Shown in pieces: positions 47,714-56,310 of a stretch of DNA of 64,000 nt. Every line of letters begins with the position of its first letter. The first letter of the stretch is position 1. The DNA lies in the NCBI GenBank assembly GCA_002507565.1, contig MOXJ01000003.1, positions 1-64,000 of the forward strand, written 5' to 3'. Source of the DNA: Candidatus Reconcilbacillus cellulovorans. GTDB taxonomy: Bacteria > Bacillota > Bacilli > Paenibacillales > Reconciliibacillaceae. The notes beneath the pieces are model-generated. The model saw only the letters and a program-made list of their open reading frames with translations, was not told where the DNA came from and did no database searches. The position numbers were made by a program, and so were the translations under genes.

Positions 47714-47932
47714 GTGGCGAAAGACGATGTGATCGAGGTGGAAGGCACGGTCATCGAGCCGCTTCCGAACGCCATGTTCCGCGTCGAGCTGGAAAACGGC
47801 CATCGCATTTTGGCCCACGTGTCCGGCAAGATCCGCATGCATTTCATTCGGATTTTGCCCGGCGACAGGGTAACCGTTGAGCTGTCGCCGTACGATTTGA
47901 CGCGCGGGCGCATCACCTACCGGTACAAATAA
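47714..47932 (+). CDS. infA: Translation initiation factor IF-1
   Basis: Protein of 72 residues, an OB fold that blocks the A site during initiation. [22 protein letters not shown] and [21 protein letters not shown] (each under length here) are diagnostic. GTG 47714 with AAAGGAGGTG upstream, overlapping the end of the KOW gene region by a few bases. Confidence 0.98.
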   Translation: MAKDDVIEVEGTVIEPLPNAMFRVELENGHRILAHVSGKIRMHFIRILPGDRVTVELSPYDLTRGRITYRYK

Positions 47933-47947
47933 AGGGGGACGAACGCG

Positions 47948-48061
47948 ATGAAAGTCAGGCCGTCGGTCAAGCCGATATGCGAAAAATGCAAAGTTGTCCG
48001 CCGCAAGGGCACCGTGATGATCATCTGTGAAAACCCGAAGCATAAACAACGTCAGGGTTGA
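47948..48061 (+). CDS. rpmJ: 50S ribosomal protein L36, zinc form
   Basis: Protein of only 37 residues. Zinc ligands Cys11, Cys14, Cys27 and His32 are all present, so this is the C+ form. [14 protein letters not shown] is the family start. AAAGGGGGACGAA lies 5-10 bases before ATG 47948. It sits between infA and rpsM as in other bacteria. Confidence 0.97.
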   Translation: MKVRPSVKPICEKCKVVRRKGTVMIICENPKHKQRQG

Positions 48062-48078
48062 CGGAGGGAGGAGGACGT

Positions 48079-48447
48079 ATGGCACGCATCGCTGGCGTCG
48101 ATTTGCCGCGCGATAAGCGGGTTGAGATCGCTTTGACGTATATTTTCGGCATCGGAAGATCGACTTCGCAGAAAATTTTGGCCAAGACCGGCGTGAATCC
48201 GGACACGCGCGTGCGCGATCTGACGGAAGACGAGATCAGCCGGCTGCGCGACGAGATCGAGAAAAATTACAAGGTTGAAGGCGAGTTGCGTCGGGAAATC
48301 GCGATGAACATCAAGCGGCTGATCGACATCGGCTGCTATCGCGGCATCCGCCACCGCAAAGGGTTGCCCGTGCGCGGTCAGCGGACGCGGACGAACGCTC
48401 GGACGCGCAAGGGCCCGCGCCGCACTGTCGCCAACAAGAAGAAGTAA
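48079..48447 (+). CDS. rpsM: 30S ribosomal protein S13
   Basis: Protein of 122 residues of the 30S head, bridging to L5. [14 protein letters not shown], a helix-two-turn-helix ([19 protein letters not shown]) and the basic tail [16 protein letters not shown] are diagnostic. ATG 48079 after GGAGGGAGGAGG. Confidence 0.98.
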   Translation: MARIAGVDLPRDKRVEIALTYIFGIGRSTSQKILAKTGVNPDTRVRDLTEDEISRLRDEIEKNYKVEGELRREIAMNIKRLIDIGCYRGIRHRKGLPVRGQRTRTNARTRKGPRRTVANKKK

Positions 48448-48477
48448 ACGAGAGCTTGATGGAGGAGGATCACCCGC

Positions 48478-48876
48478 ATGGCGAAGCCGAGAAAACCGAC
48501 CGGACGCGTCAAGCGCCGGGACCGCAAGCATGTCGAGGCCGGCATCGCGCACATTCGGTCCACGTTCAACAACACGATCGTCACGATCACCGACCCACAG
48601 GGCAATACGATCACGTGGGCGAGCGCCGGCAGCGTCGGTTTCAAGGGATCGCGCAAAAGCACGCCGTTTGCGGCGCAGATGGCGGCGGAAGCGGCCGCTC
48701 GCTCCGCGATGGAACACGGCATGCGCACCGTCGAAGTACTCGTCAAGGGGCCGGGCGCCGGCCGTGAAGCGGCGATCCGGTCGTTGCAGGCGGCCGGACT
48801 GGAGGTCAGCCTAATCAAGGACGTGACGCCGATTCCGCACAACGGCTGCCGTCCGCCGAAGCGCCGCCGCGTCTGA
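48478..48876 (+). CDS. rpsK: 30S ribosomal protein S11
   Basis: Protein of 132 residues on the 30S platform. [20 protein letters not shown] and [19 protein letters not shown] are the family signature; the Asn-Gly there is the isoaspartate site known in E. coli. rpoA follows after a 148-base gap with its own signals. Confidence 0.98.
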   Translation: MAKPRKPTGRVKRRDRKHVEAGIAHIRSTFNNTIVTITDPQGNTITWASAGSVGFKGSRKSTPFAAQMAAEAAARSAMEHGMRTVEVLVKGPGAGREAAIRSLQAAGLEVSLIKDVTPIPHNGCRPPKRRRV

Positions 48877-48885
48877 ACGCGACGT

Positions 48886-48914
48886 TTGTCTTTTTTCGGA
48901 AACGGCGGTATAAA
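48886..48914 (+). promoter_or_regulatory. Possible internal promoter of rpoA-rplQ
   Basis: TTGTCT (48886-48891), 17-base spacer, TATAAA (48909-48914). It lies in an unusually long gap for this cluster (148 bases). A perfect hairpin, CGCCGG (48988-48993) with CCGGCG (48999-49004), stands just before the rpoA ribosome binding site. Confidence 0.45.
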
Positions 48915-49024
48915 CAACCGATCGTCCGGCGAATAATAGGCTGAAGGATGAGGCATTCTAAGGAGTTCGGCGCGCAAGGGGCCGTTTCGCCGGGATCACC
49001 GGCGCCTTGGAGGAGGGTTTGTCC

Positions 49025-49972
49025 ATGATCGAGATCGAAAAGCCGAAAATCGAGACCGTCACGATCAGCGAGGACGGCTCGTACGGCAAGTTTGTGGTGG
49101 AACCGCTGGAACGCGGCTACGGCACGACGCTCGGCAACTCGCTCCGCCGCATCCTTCTGTCGTCCTTGCCGGGCGCCGCGGTAACGTCGGTGCAGATCGA
49201 CGGCGTACTGCACGAGTTTTCGACGATTCCGGGCGTCGTCGAGGACGTCACGGAGATCATTTTGAACCTGAAGGGTCTGGCGCTCAAAATCCATTCGGAC
49301 GAGGAAAAAGTGCTCGAAATCGACGCAGAGGGCGAGGGCGTCGTCACGGCGGCCGACATCCGCGCCGACAGCGACGTCGAAATCCTGAATCCCGACCTGC
49401 ATATCGCCACGCTGGCGTCGGACGGACGCCTGCACATGCGGATCACCGCCAACCGCGGCCGCGGCTATGTGCCGGCGGACCGCAATAAGCGCGAGGGCCA
49501 GCCGATCGGCGTCATCCCCGTCGACTCGCTTTACTCGCCGATCACGCGCGTCAACTATGTCGTAGAAAATACCCGCGTCGGCCAGATGACGAACTACGAC
49601 AAGTTGACGTTGGAAGTATGGACGAATGCGACGATTCGGCCGGACGAGGCGGTCAGCCTGGCGGCGAAAATATTAACCGAGCACCTGATGCTTTTCGTCG
49701 GCTTGACGGAAAAAGTGAAAGATTCCGAAATTATGGTCCAGAAGGACGAGGACCGTCGCGAAAAAGTGCTGGAAATGACGATCGAGGAGCTCGACCTGTC
49801 GGTCCGCTCTTACAACTGCCTGAAGCGGGCGGGTATCAATACCGTCCAAGAATTGATCATGAAGACGGAAGAAGATATGATGAAAGTCCGAAACCTGGGC
49901 CGCAAGTCGCTGGAGGAAGTCCAGGAAAAGCTGGCCGAGCTCGGCTTGAGCCTGCGTTCGGCCGACGAATGA
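49025..49972 (+). CDS. rpoA: RNA polymerase alpha subunit
   Basis: Protein of 315 residues. The N-terminal dimerisation domain (to about 230) has [21 protein letters not shown] linker leads to the C-terminal domain (about 250-310, [21 protein letters not shown]) that binds UP elements and regulators. ATG 49025 with GGAGGAGGG 7 bases upstream. Confidence 0.98.
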   Translation: MIEIEKPKIETVTISEDGSYGKFVVEPLERGYGTTLGNSLRRILLSSLPGAAVTSVQIDGVLHEFSTIPGVVEDVTEIILNLKGLALKIHSDEEKVLEIDAEGEGVVTAADIRADSDVEILNPDLHIATLASDGRLHMRITANRGRGYVPADRNKREGQPIGVIPVDSLYSPITRVNYVVENTRVGQMTNYDKLTLEVWTNATIRPDEAVSLAAKILTEHLMLFVGLTEKVKDSEIMVQKDEDRREKVLEMTIEELDLSVRSYNCLKRAGINTVQELIMKTEEDMMKVRNLGRKSLEEVQEKLAELGLSLRSADE

Positions 49973-49991
49973 GAAAGCGGAGGGAATACCG

Positions 49992-50360
49992 ATGTCGTAC
50001 CGAAAACTGGGCCGAGATTCCAGCGCGCGCAAGGCGCTGTTTCGCGATTTGGTGACCGACCTGTTTTTATATGAACGCATTCAGACGACCGAGGCTAAAG
50101 CCAAGGCGGTCCGATCGATCGCCGAAAAGCTGATCACGCTGGCCAAGCGCGGCGACCTGCACGCGCGCCGGCTGGCGGCCGCGTACGTCCGGAAAGAGCG
50201 CCTGGAAGGACAGGACAAGGACGCGCTGCAAAAACTGTTCTCTGAACTGGCGGCGCGTTATCGGGAGCGCCCAGGCGGCTACACGCGCATTCTGAAACTC
50301 GGACCGCGCCGCGGGGACGCCGCGCCGATGGTGTATCTGGAACTGGTCGACCGGACCTGA
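49992..50360 (+). CDS. rplQ: 50S ribosomal protein L17
   Basis: Protein of 122 residues. [20 protein letters not shown] and [20 protein letters not shown] are diagnostic. The start lies 19 bases after the rpoA stop. truA begins 6 bases after its stop, with none of the ECF transporter genes that follow in Bacillus. Confidence 0.98.
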   Translation: MSYRKLGRDSSARKALFRDLVTDLFLYERIQTTEAKAKAVRSIAEKLITLAKRGDLHARRLAAAYVRKERLEGQDKDALQKLFSELAARYRERPGGYTRILKLGPRRGDAAPMVYLELVDRT

Positions 50361-50366
50361 TCGGCG

Positions 50367-51140
50367 ATGCGCAGGCTGGCAATCGTCGTTTCGTACGACG
50401 GGACGGCGTACAATGGGTTTCAAACGCAGCCGGCCGGCAATACGATTCAGGATTGTCTCGAACGCGCGATCGAACATCTGACCGGTGAACGCGTGCGCGT
50501 GACGGCTGCGGGACGTACCGATGCGGGCGTCCATGCCCGGCGGCAGGTCGTCCATTTCGACACGGCGTCGCGCATCCCCGCGGAGCGGTGGTGTCTGGCG
50601 CTGAACGCACGGCTGCCCGACGACATCGTCGCGCTTGATGCCCGCGAAGTGCCGGCGGATTTTCACGCGCGCCGTTCCGCGAAATCGAAGACCTACGCCT
50701 ACACCGTGAACACGAACCGGTTTCCGGACGTGCTGCGGCGAAGGACGGAACTTCATTACCCGCGCCCGCTCGACGTTGTCGCGATGGAACGGGCGCTCGC
50801 CTGCATCATCGGGACGCATGATTTCACGTCGTTTTGTTCCGCGCGCACGGCTTGCGAGTCGCGCGTCCGGACGATTTATGCGGCGTGGATCGAACGGCTC
50901 GGCGATCGGTGCCCCGAGATGGAAGGCGTCTATCGTATTTTCGTCAAGGGAAGCGGGTTTTTATATCACATGGTGCGAATGATCGTCGGAACGCTGCTGG
51001 AAATCGGGGACGGCCGACGCGATCCTTCGGAAATGCAGGCCATTCTCGAGGCGCGCGATCCCCGCCGCAGCAAGACGACCGCCATGGCACACGGTCTCGC
51101 GCTTTGGGACGTCGAGTATGAGCCGGATGTTTTCTCTTGA
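50367..51140 (+). CDS. truA: tRNA pseudouridine(38-40) synthase TruA
   Basis: Enzyme of 257 residues that isomerises uridines 38-40 in the anticodon stem. Catalytic Asp52 lies in AAGRTDAGVHA. YDGTAYNGFQTQP and FLYHMVRMIVGTLLEIG complete the family pattern. It likely belongs to the rpoA-rplQ transcript. A promoter for rplM overlaps its end. Confidence 0.96.
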   Translation: MRRLAIVVSYDGTAYNGFQTQPAGNTIQDCLERAIEHLTGERVRVTAAGRTDAGVHARRQVVHFDTASRIPAERWCLALNARLPDDIVALDAREVPADFHARRSAKSKTYAYTVNTNRFPDVLRRRTELHYPRPLDVVAMERALACIIGTHDFTSFCSARTACESRVRTIYAAWIERLGDRCPEMEGVYRIFVKGSGFLYHMVRMIVGTLLEIGDGRRDPSEMQAILEARDPRRSKTTAMAHGLALWDVEYEPDVFS

Positions 51141-51165
51141 TTTCGCCGAACGGCTGTAGTATAAT
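51137..51165 (+). promoter_or_regulatory. Promoter of rplM-rpsI
   Basis: TTGATT (51137-51142) overlapping the truA stop, 17-base spacer, perfect TATAAT (51160-51165). The rplM start follows 30 bases after the -10. Confidence 0.82.
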
Positions 51166-51195
51166 GGCCTTCGGTTTTCGATGGAGGGACAGCGT

Positions 51196-51633
51196 ATGAA
51201 GACTACCTATATGGCGAAGCCGACGGAAGTCGAGCGCTCGTGGTACGTCATCGACGCCGCGGGCCAGACGCTCGGCCGGATGGCGAGCCAGGCGGCGGCG
51301 CTGCTGAAGGGCAAGCATAAGCCGAATTACACGCCGCACGTCGACATGGGCGATTTCGTCATCGTGATCAACGCGGACAAAGTGGTGCTCACGGGCAAAA
51401 AGCTCGAGCAGAAAAAATATTATCGCTATTCTCAGTATCCCGGCGGACTGAAGGAGACGACGGCCAAAGACATGCTGCGCAAAAATCCGGTCCGCATGGT
51501 CGAGCTGGCGATTCACGGCATGCTGCCGAAAAACAGGCTCGGCGAGCGGATGAAACGGAAGCTGAAAGTGTACGCCGGCGGCGAACATCCGCACCAGGCC
51601 CAGAAACCGAAAGTTTGGGAACTTCGCGGATGA
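51196..51633 (+). CDS. rplM: 50S ribosomal protein L13
   Basis: Protein of 145 residues, an early assembly protein. [34 protein letters not shown] and the C-terminal HPHQAQKP are diagnostic. ATG 51196 is 6 bases from GGAGGG, while ATG 51181 precedes that site; the shorter form has the standard length. Confidence 0.97.
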   Translation: MKTTYMAKPTEVERSWYVIDAAGQTLGRMASQAAALLKGKHKPNYTPHVDMGDFVIVINADKVVLTGKKLEQKKYYRYSQYPGGLKETTAKDMLRKNPVRMVELAIHGMLPKNRLGERMKRKLKVYAGGEHPHQAQKPKVWELRG

Positions 51634-51651
51634 CGGAAGGAGACGACGGAC

Positions 51652-52047
51652 ATGTCGACGACGATCCAATATTACGGCACGGGGCGCCGTAAACATGCGG
51701 TGGCGCGCGTCCGTCTCGTGCCGGGCGAGGGACGCATCATCGTCAACAAGCGGGCGTTCGAGGATTATTTTCCGTTGGAGTCATGGAGGCAATACATCCG
51801 CCAGCCGCTTGCGCTGACCGAGACGTTGGGCAAATTCGACGTGCTCGTCAACACGTCGGGCGGCGGCGTTTCGGGGCAAGCCGGGGCGGTTCGCCACGGC
51901 ATCGCCCGCGCGCTTTTGAAGGTGAACCCGGAATTTCGCCGCGTCCTGAAAAAGGCCGGCATGCTGACGCGCGATCCGCGCATGAAGGAACGCAAGAAAT
52001 ACGGCCTGAAAGCGGCCAGGCGCGCTCCGCAATATTCGAAGCGCTAA
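51652..52047 (+). CDS. rpsI: 30S ribosomal protein S9
   Basis: Protein of 131 residues whose C-terminal tail reaches the P-site tRNA; the final [16 protein letters not shown] is intact. [18 protein letters not shown] is the family start. Follows rplM by 18 bases and ends the ribosomal block. Confidence 0.98.
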   Translation: MSTTIQYYGTGRRKHAVARVRLVPGEGRIIVNKRAFEDYFPLESWRQYIRQPLALTETLGKFDVLVNTSGGGVSGQAGAVRHGIARALLKVNPEFRRVLKKAGMLTRDPRMKERKKYGLKAARRAPQYSKR

Positions 52048-52067
52048 CGGATGCGACGGAACGGACG

Positions 52068-52110
52068 AAGCCTTTTCCTCGTGTGAAGGAAAAAGGCTTT
52101 TTCTTTTTTT
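52068..52110 (+). terminator. Terminator of the ribosomal block after rpsI
   Basis: AAGCCTTTTCCT (52068-52079) pairs with AGGAAAAAGGCTT (52087-52099), followed by TTTCTTTTTTTT. It is the first strong terminator after the one at 35106. Confidence 0.93.
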
Positions 52111-52345
52111 TGTGCAATTTATCCGCGGGCTTTTTGGCGTGCGCCGCAGGCGGCGCGTCGCGACCCGGCACTCGACAGGGCTTTTGCCCATAGGATAGAC
52201 GGTGGGCGATTGACAGCGGCGTCGCCGTCGCGTTAAAATGAAGAGAAGACTAAACTGATCATCCAACTAGGAATTATGGTAGATTGAGCCCGAGCGGCAC
52301 GACTGACGCCGCGGGCGATGACGTCGCATGGGGGAGGAAATCGGC
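52111..52345 (+). other. Intergenic stretch before cysH, promoter only
   Basis: These 235 bases hold the cysH promoter at 52210-52239 and about 100 bases of leader. I looked for an S-box (SAM riboswitch) or T-box and see neither; the leader is too short and lacks their conserved cores. CTAGGAATTA at 52268-52277 lies about 30 bases past the -10 and could be part of an operator, but I cannot assign a regulator. Confidence 0.5.
52210..52239 (+). promoter_or_regulatory. Promoter of cysH-sat
   Basis: Perfect TTGACA (52210-52215), 18-base spacer, TAAAAT (52234-52239). It makes sulfate assimilation independent of the ribosomal block. Confidence 0.8.
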
Positions 52346-53038
52346 GTGAATCTGATGGAGAAAGAGGCGTTGATCGCGCGCGCCGCGGAGGAGTTCGAAC
52401 ACAAATCCCCGCAGGAGCTGTTGGCGTGGGCGGCGGAAACGTTTCCGCGGCTTTGTCTGGCGTGCAGTTTCGGCGCGGAAGACGTCGCGCTCGTCGACAT
52501 GGTGCGCAAGACAGCTCCGCAGATCGACATTTTTTATCTCGACACCGAGTTGCATTTTGCGGAGACGTACGCGACGCGCGATCGGCTGGAAGCGGAATTC
52601 GGCGTCCGGTTCATCAGGGTGACGCCGAAATGGACGGTCGAGGAGCAGGCGGAACAGATGGGCGACGAACTGTGGAAACGCGATCCGGACGCTTGCTGCA
52701 ATATCCGGAAGGTCGAGCCGCTCGCCCGGTTTTTGCGCGACTACGACGCCTGGATTACGGGCATCCGCCGCGAACAGGCGCCGACGCGGGCCAACGCGAA
52801 AAAAGTCGAGTACGACGTGAAGTTCGGGCTGGTCAAGTTCAATCCGCTGGCCAACTGGACATGGGACGACGTATGGAACTACATCCGCGCCAATCGGGTT
52901 CCCTACAATCCGCTGCACGACCGCAATTATCCGAGTATCGGCTGCGAGCCTTGCACGCGTCCCGTCAAACCCGGCGAAGACTTGCGAGCCGGACGCTGGT
53001 CCGGTTTTCAGAAAACGGAATGCGGTTTGCATAAATAA
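52346..53038 (+). CDS. cysH: Adenylyl-sulfate (APS) reductase, CysH family with [4Fe-4S] ligands
   Basis: Protein of 230 residues that reduces activated sulfate to sulfite using thioredoxin. Cys117-Cys118, Cys200 and Cys203 match the CC...CxxC iron-sulfur ligands of assimilatory APS reductases (and of the Bacillus dual APS/PAPS enzyme). The catalytic Cys226 is in the C-terminal ECGLHK. Since sat follows and no APS kinase is present, APS is the likely substrate. GTG 52346 is 8 bases after GGGGGAGG, which excludes the ATG at 52328. It begins a two-gene operon. Confidence 0.94.
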   Translation: MNLMEKEALIARAAEEFEHKSPQELLAWAAETFPRLCLACSFGAEDVALVDMVRKTAPQIDIFYLDTELHFAETYATRDRLEAEFGVRFIRVTPKWTVEEQAEQMGDELWKRDPDACCNIRKVEPLARFLRDYDAWITGIRREQAPTRANAKKVEYDVKFGLVKFNPLANWTWDDVWNYIRANRVPYNPLHDRNYPSIGCEPCTRPVKPGEDLRAGRWSGFQKTECGLHK

Positions 53039-53058
53039 AAACTCGGAGGGGATGAGCG

Positions 53059-54231
53059 TTGTCGATCCAACCGCACGGCGGCACCCTGATCGACCGCCGG
53101 GTCGAGGGCAAAGAACGGGAACGACTTATCGAATATGCCGCGGAACTGGACATCGTCCGCATCAGTCCCTGGACGGTGTCGGATCTGGACTGCATCGCGG
53201 TCGGCGCGTTTTCACCGCTCGTCGGCTTCATGAACGAAGGGGATTATCGGTCGGTCGTTCGGAACATGCGGCTGGCGGACGGCACGCTGTGGAGCCTGCC
53301 GATCACGCTGGCGGTGGAACCTGCCGTTGCCGACCGGTTGAAGCCCGGGCGCGACGTGGCGCTCGTAGGCGAACGCGACAACACGCTGTATGCGGTTTTG
53401 ACCGTGGAAAGCGTCTATGAAGTCGATCAGCGCGAAGAGGCGGTGCACGTGTTCAAGACCGACGATCCCGCCCATCCCGGTGTGCAAAAACTGTTTTCAC
53501 GGCCAAACGTGTACATCGGCGGTCCGGTGCGCGTCGTCAACCGGCCGGAACCGGAAAAGTTCCGTGAGTTTTATTTCACACCTGCAGAAACGCGGCACAT
53601 CTTCGCCGAAAAGGGGTGGAAGACGGTCGTCGGCTTTCAGACGCGCAATCCCGTGCATCGCGCACACGAATACATCCAGAAATGCGCGCTCGAGACGGTC
53701 GACGGGCTGTTTCTCAATCCGCTCGTCGGCGAGACGAAATCGGACGATGTGCCGGCCGAGGTGCGCATGCGCAGTTATCTCGTGCTTTTAGAGCATTATT
53801 ATCCGAAAGACCGCGTGTTTCTCGGCGTTTTTCCCGCGGCGATGCGGTACGCCGGCCCGCGTGAGGCGGTATTCCACGCGATCGTGCGTAAAAATTACGG
53901 TTGCACGCATTTTATCGTCGGCCGCGACCACGCGGGAGTCGGCGATTATTACGGCACGTACGAGGCACAGGAGCTGTTGAAGTCGCTGCCGCCGGAGGAT
54001 CTCGGCATAACACCGCTTTACTTCGAGCATAGCTTTTATTGCAAAAAATGCGGCAATATGGCAACGACGAAGACATGCCCGCATGATAAGAGCGATCATC
54101 TCCATCTGTCCGGCACGAAGGTGCGGGAGATGTTGCGCAACGGTATCTGCCCGCCTCCGGAATTTTCACGCCCGGAGGTGGCGCGCGTCCTGATCGAGGG
54201 GATGCGCGAACGCGTCGGCGCAGAATCGTAA
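53059..54231 (+). CDS. sat: Sulfate adenylyltransferase (ATP sulfurylase)
   Basis: Enzyme of 390 residues making APS from ATP and sulfate. The two active-site motifs are [12 protein letters not shown] (His-x2-His type) and [13 protein letters not shown] cysteine cluster [15 protein letters not shown] near residue 335 may bind zinc. No APS-kinase domain is fused at the C-terminus. Start TTG 53059 after CGGAGGGGATG. It supplies APS to CysH encoded just upstream and feeds sulfide to the CysE cysteine route. Confidence 0.96.
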   Translation: MSIQPHGGTLIDRRVEGKERERLIEYAAELDIVRISPWTVSDLDCIAVGAFSPLVGFMNEGDYRSVVRNMRLADGTLWSLPITLAVEPAVADRLKPGRDVALVGERDNTLYAVLTVESVYEVDQREEAVHVFKTDDPAHPGVQKLFSRPNVYIGGPVRVVNRPEPEKFREFYFTPAETRHIFAEKGWKTVVGFQTRNPVHRAHEYIQKCALETVDGLFLNPLVGETKSDDVPAEVRMRSYLVLLEHYYPKDRVFLGVFPAAMRYAGPREAVFHAIVRKNYGCTHFIVGRDHAGVGDYYGTYEAQELLKSLPPEDLGITPLYFEHSFYCKKCGNMATTKTCPHDKSDHLHLSGTKVREMLRNGICPPPEFSRPEVARVLIEGMRERVGAES

Positions 54232-54320
54232 ACGCAGGGCCGGTCATATCCGACCGCCTTGTCCCGTATAGATGATGATGAGCGCGTGACGCATCATCGC
54301 TGCTTCGGGGGGACGGGCGG

Positions 54321-55073
54321 ATGGCCGGCGGAAAGAGACGGCGTCTCGTCGTTTGGCTGAGGCCGCGCGGCGCGCTGAAACTCGCGGCGTGCGTCGCGGC
54401 GGTCGGTTTGCTCGCGCTGCTTTTGGCAGACCGGTTTCACGCCGCGCGGATGTGGAAACCGTGGGGATTACCGCTGGCCGGAAAAGTCTTGGCGGTCGAT
54501 GCCGGTCACGGCGGTCCGGACGGCGGGGCGGAAAGCCGGGAAGGTCTCGTCGAGAAAGACATCGCGCTGTCGGTGGCGCTCTATTTGCGCGATTACTTGC
54601 AGCAGGCCGGCGCAGTCGTCGTCATGACGCGCGAGGAGGACATCGATCTCGCCGATCCCGGGACGTCCGGCCTTAGCCGCCGCAAGACGGAGGATTTGCT
54701 TGCACGGGTGCGGTTGGTGGAATCGAGCGGCGCGGACATGCTGGTCAGCGTTCATCTCAACAGCACGCCGTCAGCCCGGTGGCGCGGCGCGCAGGTGTTT
54801 TATCATCGGACGAACGCCCAAGCGGCGCGTTTGGCCGCATGCATCCAGGCAGAACTGAGGCGGGCGCTCGGCAATACGGATCGCGAGGCGTTGCCGGTGG
54901 AGACGAAATTTTTGCTCAAGGCGCTTCGCATTCCCGGCGTCATCGTCGAGGCCGGATTTCTGTCAAACCCGGAAGAGGCGCGGCTTCTGGCCGATCCCGT
55001 TTACCAGCGGAAAATGGCCGAGGCGGTATACCGCGGGGTTCTGCGGTATGCGGTCGAAACGAAGAACGAGTGA
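54321..55073 (+). CDS. cwlD: CwlD, N-acetylmuramoyl-L-alanine amidase for spore cortex muramic-lactam formation
   Basis: Protein of 250 residues. An N-terminal membrane anchor (about 19-37) precedes an Amidase_3 zinc domain: AVDAGHGG with His63, a Glu in EKDIAL, and VSVHLNS with a second His. The closing VEAGFLSNPEEA holds the catalytic Glu of the family. CwlD strips side chains from cortex peptidoglycan and acts with PdaA, so that cortex-lytic enzymes recognise the spore cortex in germination. Its position before salA-gerD matches Bacillus. ATG 54321 with GGGGGGACGG upstream. Confidence 0.92.
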   Translation: MAGGKRRRLVVWLRPRGALKLAACVAAVGLLALLLADRFHAARMWKPWGLPLAGKVLAVDAGHGGPDGGAESREGLVEKDIALSVALYLRDYLQQAGAVVVMTREEDIDLADPGTSGLSRRKTEDLLARVRLVESSGADMLVSVHLNSTPSARWRGAQVFYHRTNAQAARLAACIQAELRRALGNTDREALPVETKFLLKALRIPGVIVEAGFLSNPEEARLLADPVYQRKMAEAVYRGVLRYAVETKNE

Positions 55074-55085
55074 TGCGACCTCGGC

Positions 55086-55148
55086 GTCCCGTTCCGAGCG
55101 CCGCGGCCGGAGTACCGGCCTGCATCGTTTCGGGCGGGACGGTTTTTT
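55086..55148 (+). terminator. Terminator after cwlD
   Basis: GTCCCG (55086-55091) pairs with CGGGAC (55135-55140) around an inner GGCCGG/CCGGCC hairpin (55105-55110, 55115-55120), followed by GGTTTTTT. It stands 12 bases past the cwlD stop. Confidence 0.75.
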
Positions 55149-55149
55149 A

Positions 55150-55158
55150 TGTTATAAT
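55150..55158 (+). promoter_or_regulatory. Extended -10 promoter of salA
   Basis: TGTTATAAT (55150-55158) fits an extended -10 (TG, one base, TATAAT). No good -35 is visible because the terminator lies there. The salA start is 26 bases downstream. Confidence 0.55.
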
Positions 55159-55184
55159 GTTCAAAGCGAAGGGGGCCGGATGCG

Positions 55185-56288
55185 ATGGCGATGACGCGCG
55201 AACAGGCGCTTGAAGCGCTCGGGAACGTTTTGGATCCGACATACGGGCGGCCGCTCGTCGAGCTCCAGCTTGTCCGCGACGTGGTGGCGCGGGACGGCCG
55301 TGTATCGTTGACGCTGGTGTTGACGCGGGAGGACGAACAGACGGCCGTTCGGCTGCGCGACGAGGTCGAGCGCGCGTTGCTCGAAGCGGGAGCCGCGTCG
55401 GTTCATGTGCGGACGAGGCCAGCGTCGGAATTCGAGCGCGTCCAGCTGGCCCGGCGCTTCGATCCCGCCGCGCAAGACGGCCGCGGAAGGCCGGCGCAAG
55501 GCGCGCCGGTCGGGAGGTCGGAAACGCGAATTCCCGGCATGGAAGGCGTCTGCCATATCGCTATCGCCAGCGGCAAAGGCGGCGTCGGCAAGTCGACGGT
55601 GACGGTCAACCTGGCGGTCGCGCTGGCAAGGATGGGCAAGAAGACGGCGATCGTCGACGCCGACATTTACGGTTTCAGCGTGCCGGACATGATGGGCATT
55701 GAAGACAGGCCGGCGGTGGAGAACGACCGGATTTTGCCCGTGGAACGGTTCGGCGTCAAAGTGATGTCGATGGGCTTTTTCGTTCAGGATAATTCTCCCG
55801 TCATCTGGCGCGGGCCGATGCTCGGCAAAATGTTGCGCCATTTCTTTTACGACGTGGACTGGGGCGAGCTGGAATACATGTTGCTCGATCTGCCGCCCGG
55901 CACCGGAGACGTCGCGCTCGACGTCCACCAGCTGTTGCCGGAAAGCAAGGAAATTCTCGTGACGACCCCGCACGAGACGGCGGCGTTCGTCGCCGCGCGC
56001 GCCGGCGCGATGGCGATCCGTACCCAGCATGAAATTCTCGGCGTCGTCGAAAATATGTCCTATTACATCGAAAAAGGCGGCGATGTCGTTCACCTGTTCG
56101 GCAAAGGAGGCGGCCGGCGCTTGGCGGAGGAATTGCAGACGGAGTTGCTCGCGCAAATTCCGATCAACGCGCCGGGCGGCTCGTCGCCGACGGTCGACGG
56201 GGCGCCGGCCGTTTACCGGCCGGATTCGGAAATCGGCCGGATTTACGAGCAGATCGCGCGGCGCGTCGTGGAAAAGACGCAGCCGTAG
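55185..56288 (+). CDS. salA: Mrp/SalA-type P-loop ATPase
   Basis: Protein of 367 residues. A DUF59 (MIP18-like) domain occupies about 1-80, then a linker, then the Mrp ATPase with deviant Walker A SGKGGVGKST (129-138) and LDLPPGTGDV. Family members either carry iron-sulfur clusters or, as SalA in Bacillus, act as a regulator of exoprotease genes. The CxxC that ligates a cluster in ApbC-type proteins is absent after VVENMSYY, where EKGGDVV stands instead, which favours the SalA type. It converges with gerD, with 22 bases between the stops. Confidence 0.9.
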   Translation: MAMTREQALEALGNVLDPTYGRPLVELQLVRDVVARDGRVSLTLVLTREDEQTAVRLRDEVERALLEAGAASVHVRTRPASEFERVQLARRFDPAAQDGRGRPAQGAPVGRSETRIPGMEGVCHIAIASGKGGVGKSTVTVNLAVALARMGKKTAIVDADIYGFSVPDMMGIEDRPAVENDRILPVERFGVKVMSMGFFVQDNSPVIWRGPMLGKMLRHFFYDVDWGELEYMLLDLPPGTGDVALDVHQLLPESKEILVTTPHETAAFVAARAGAMAIRTQHEILGVVENMSYYIEKGGDVVHLFGKGGGRRLAEELQTELLAQIPINAPGGSSPTVDGAPAVYRPDSEIGRIYEQIARRVVEKTQP

Positions 56289-56310
56289 CCGTTTCGGGAA
56301 GAAGTTCCGC

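Noticed and set aside
52240-52345. S-box or T-box riboswitch before cysH
   Set aside because: The leader is about 100 bases and has none of the conserved core sequences or a terminator.
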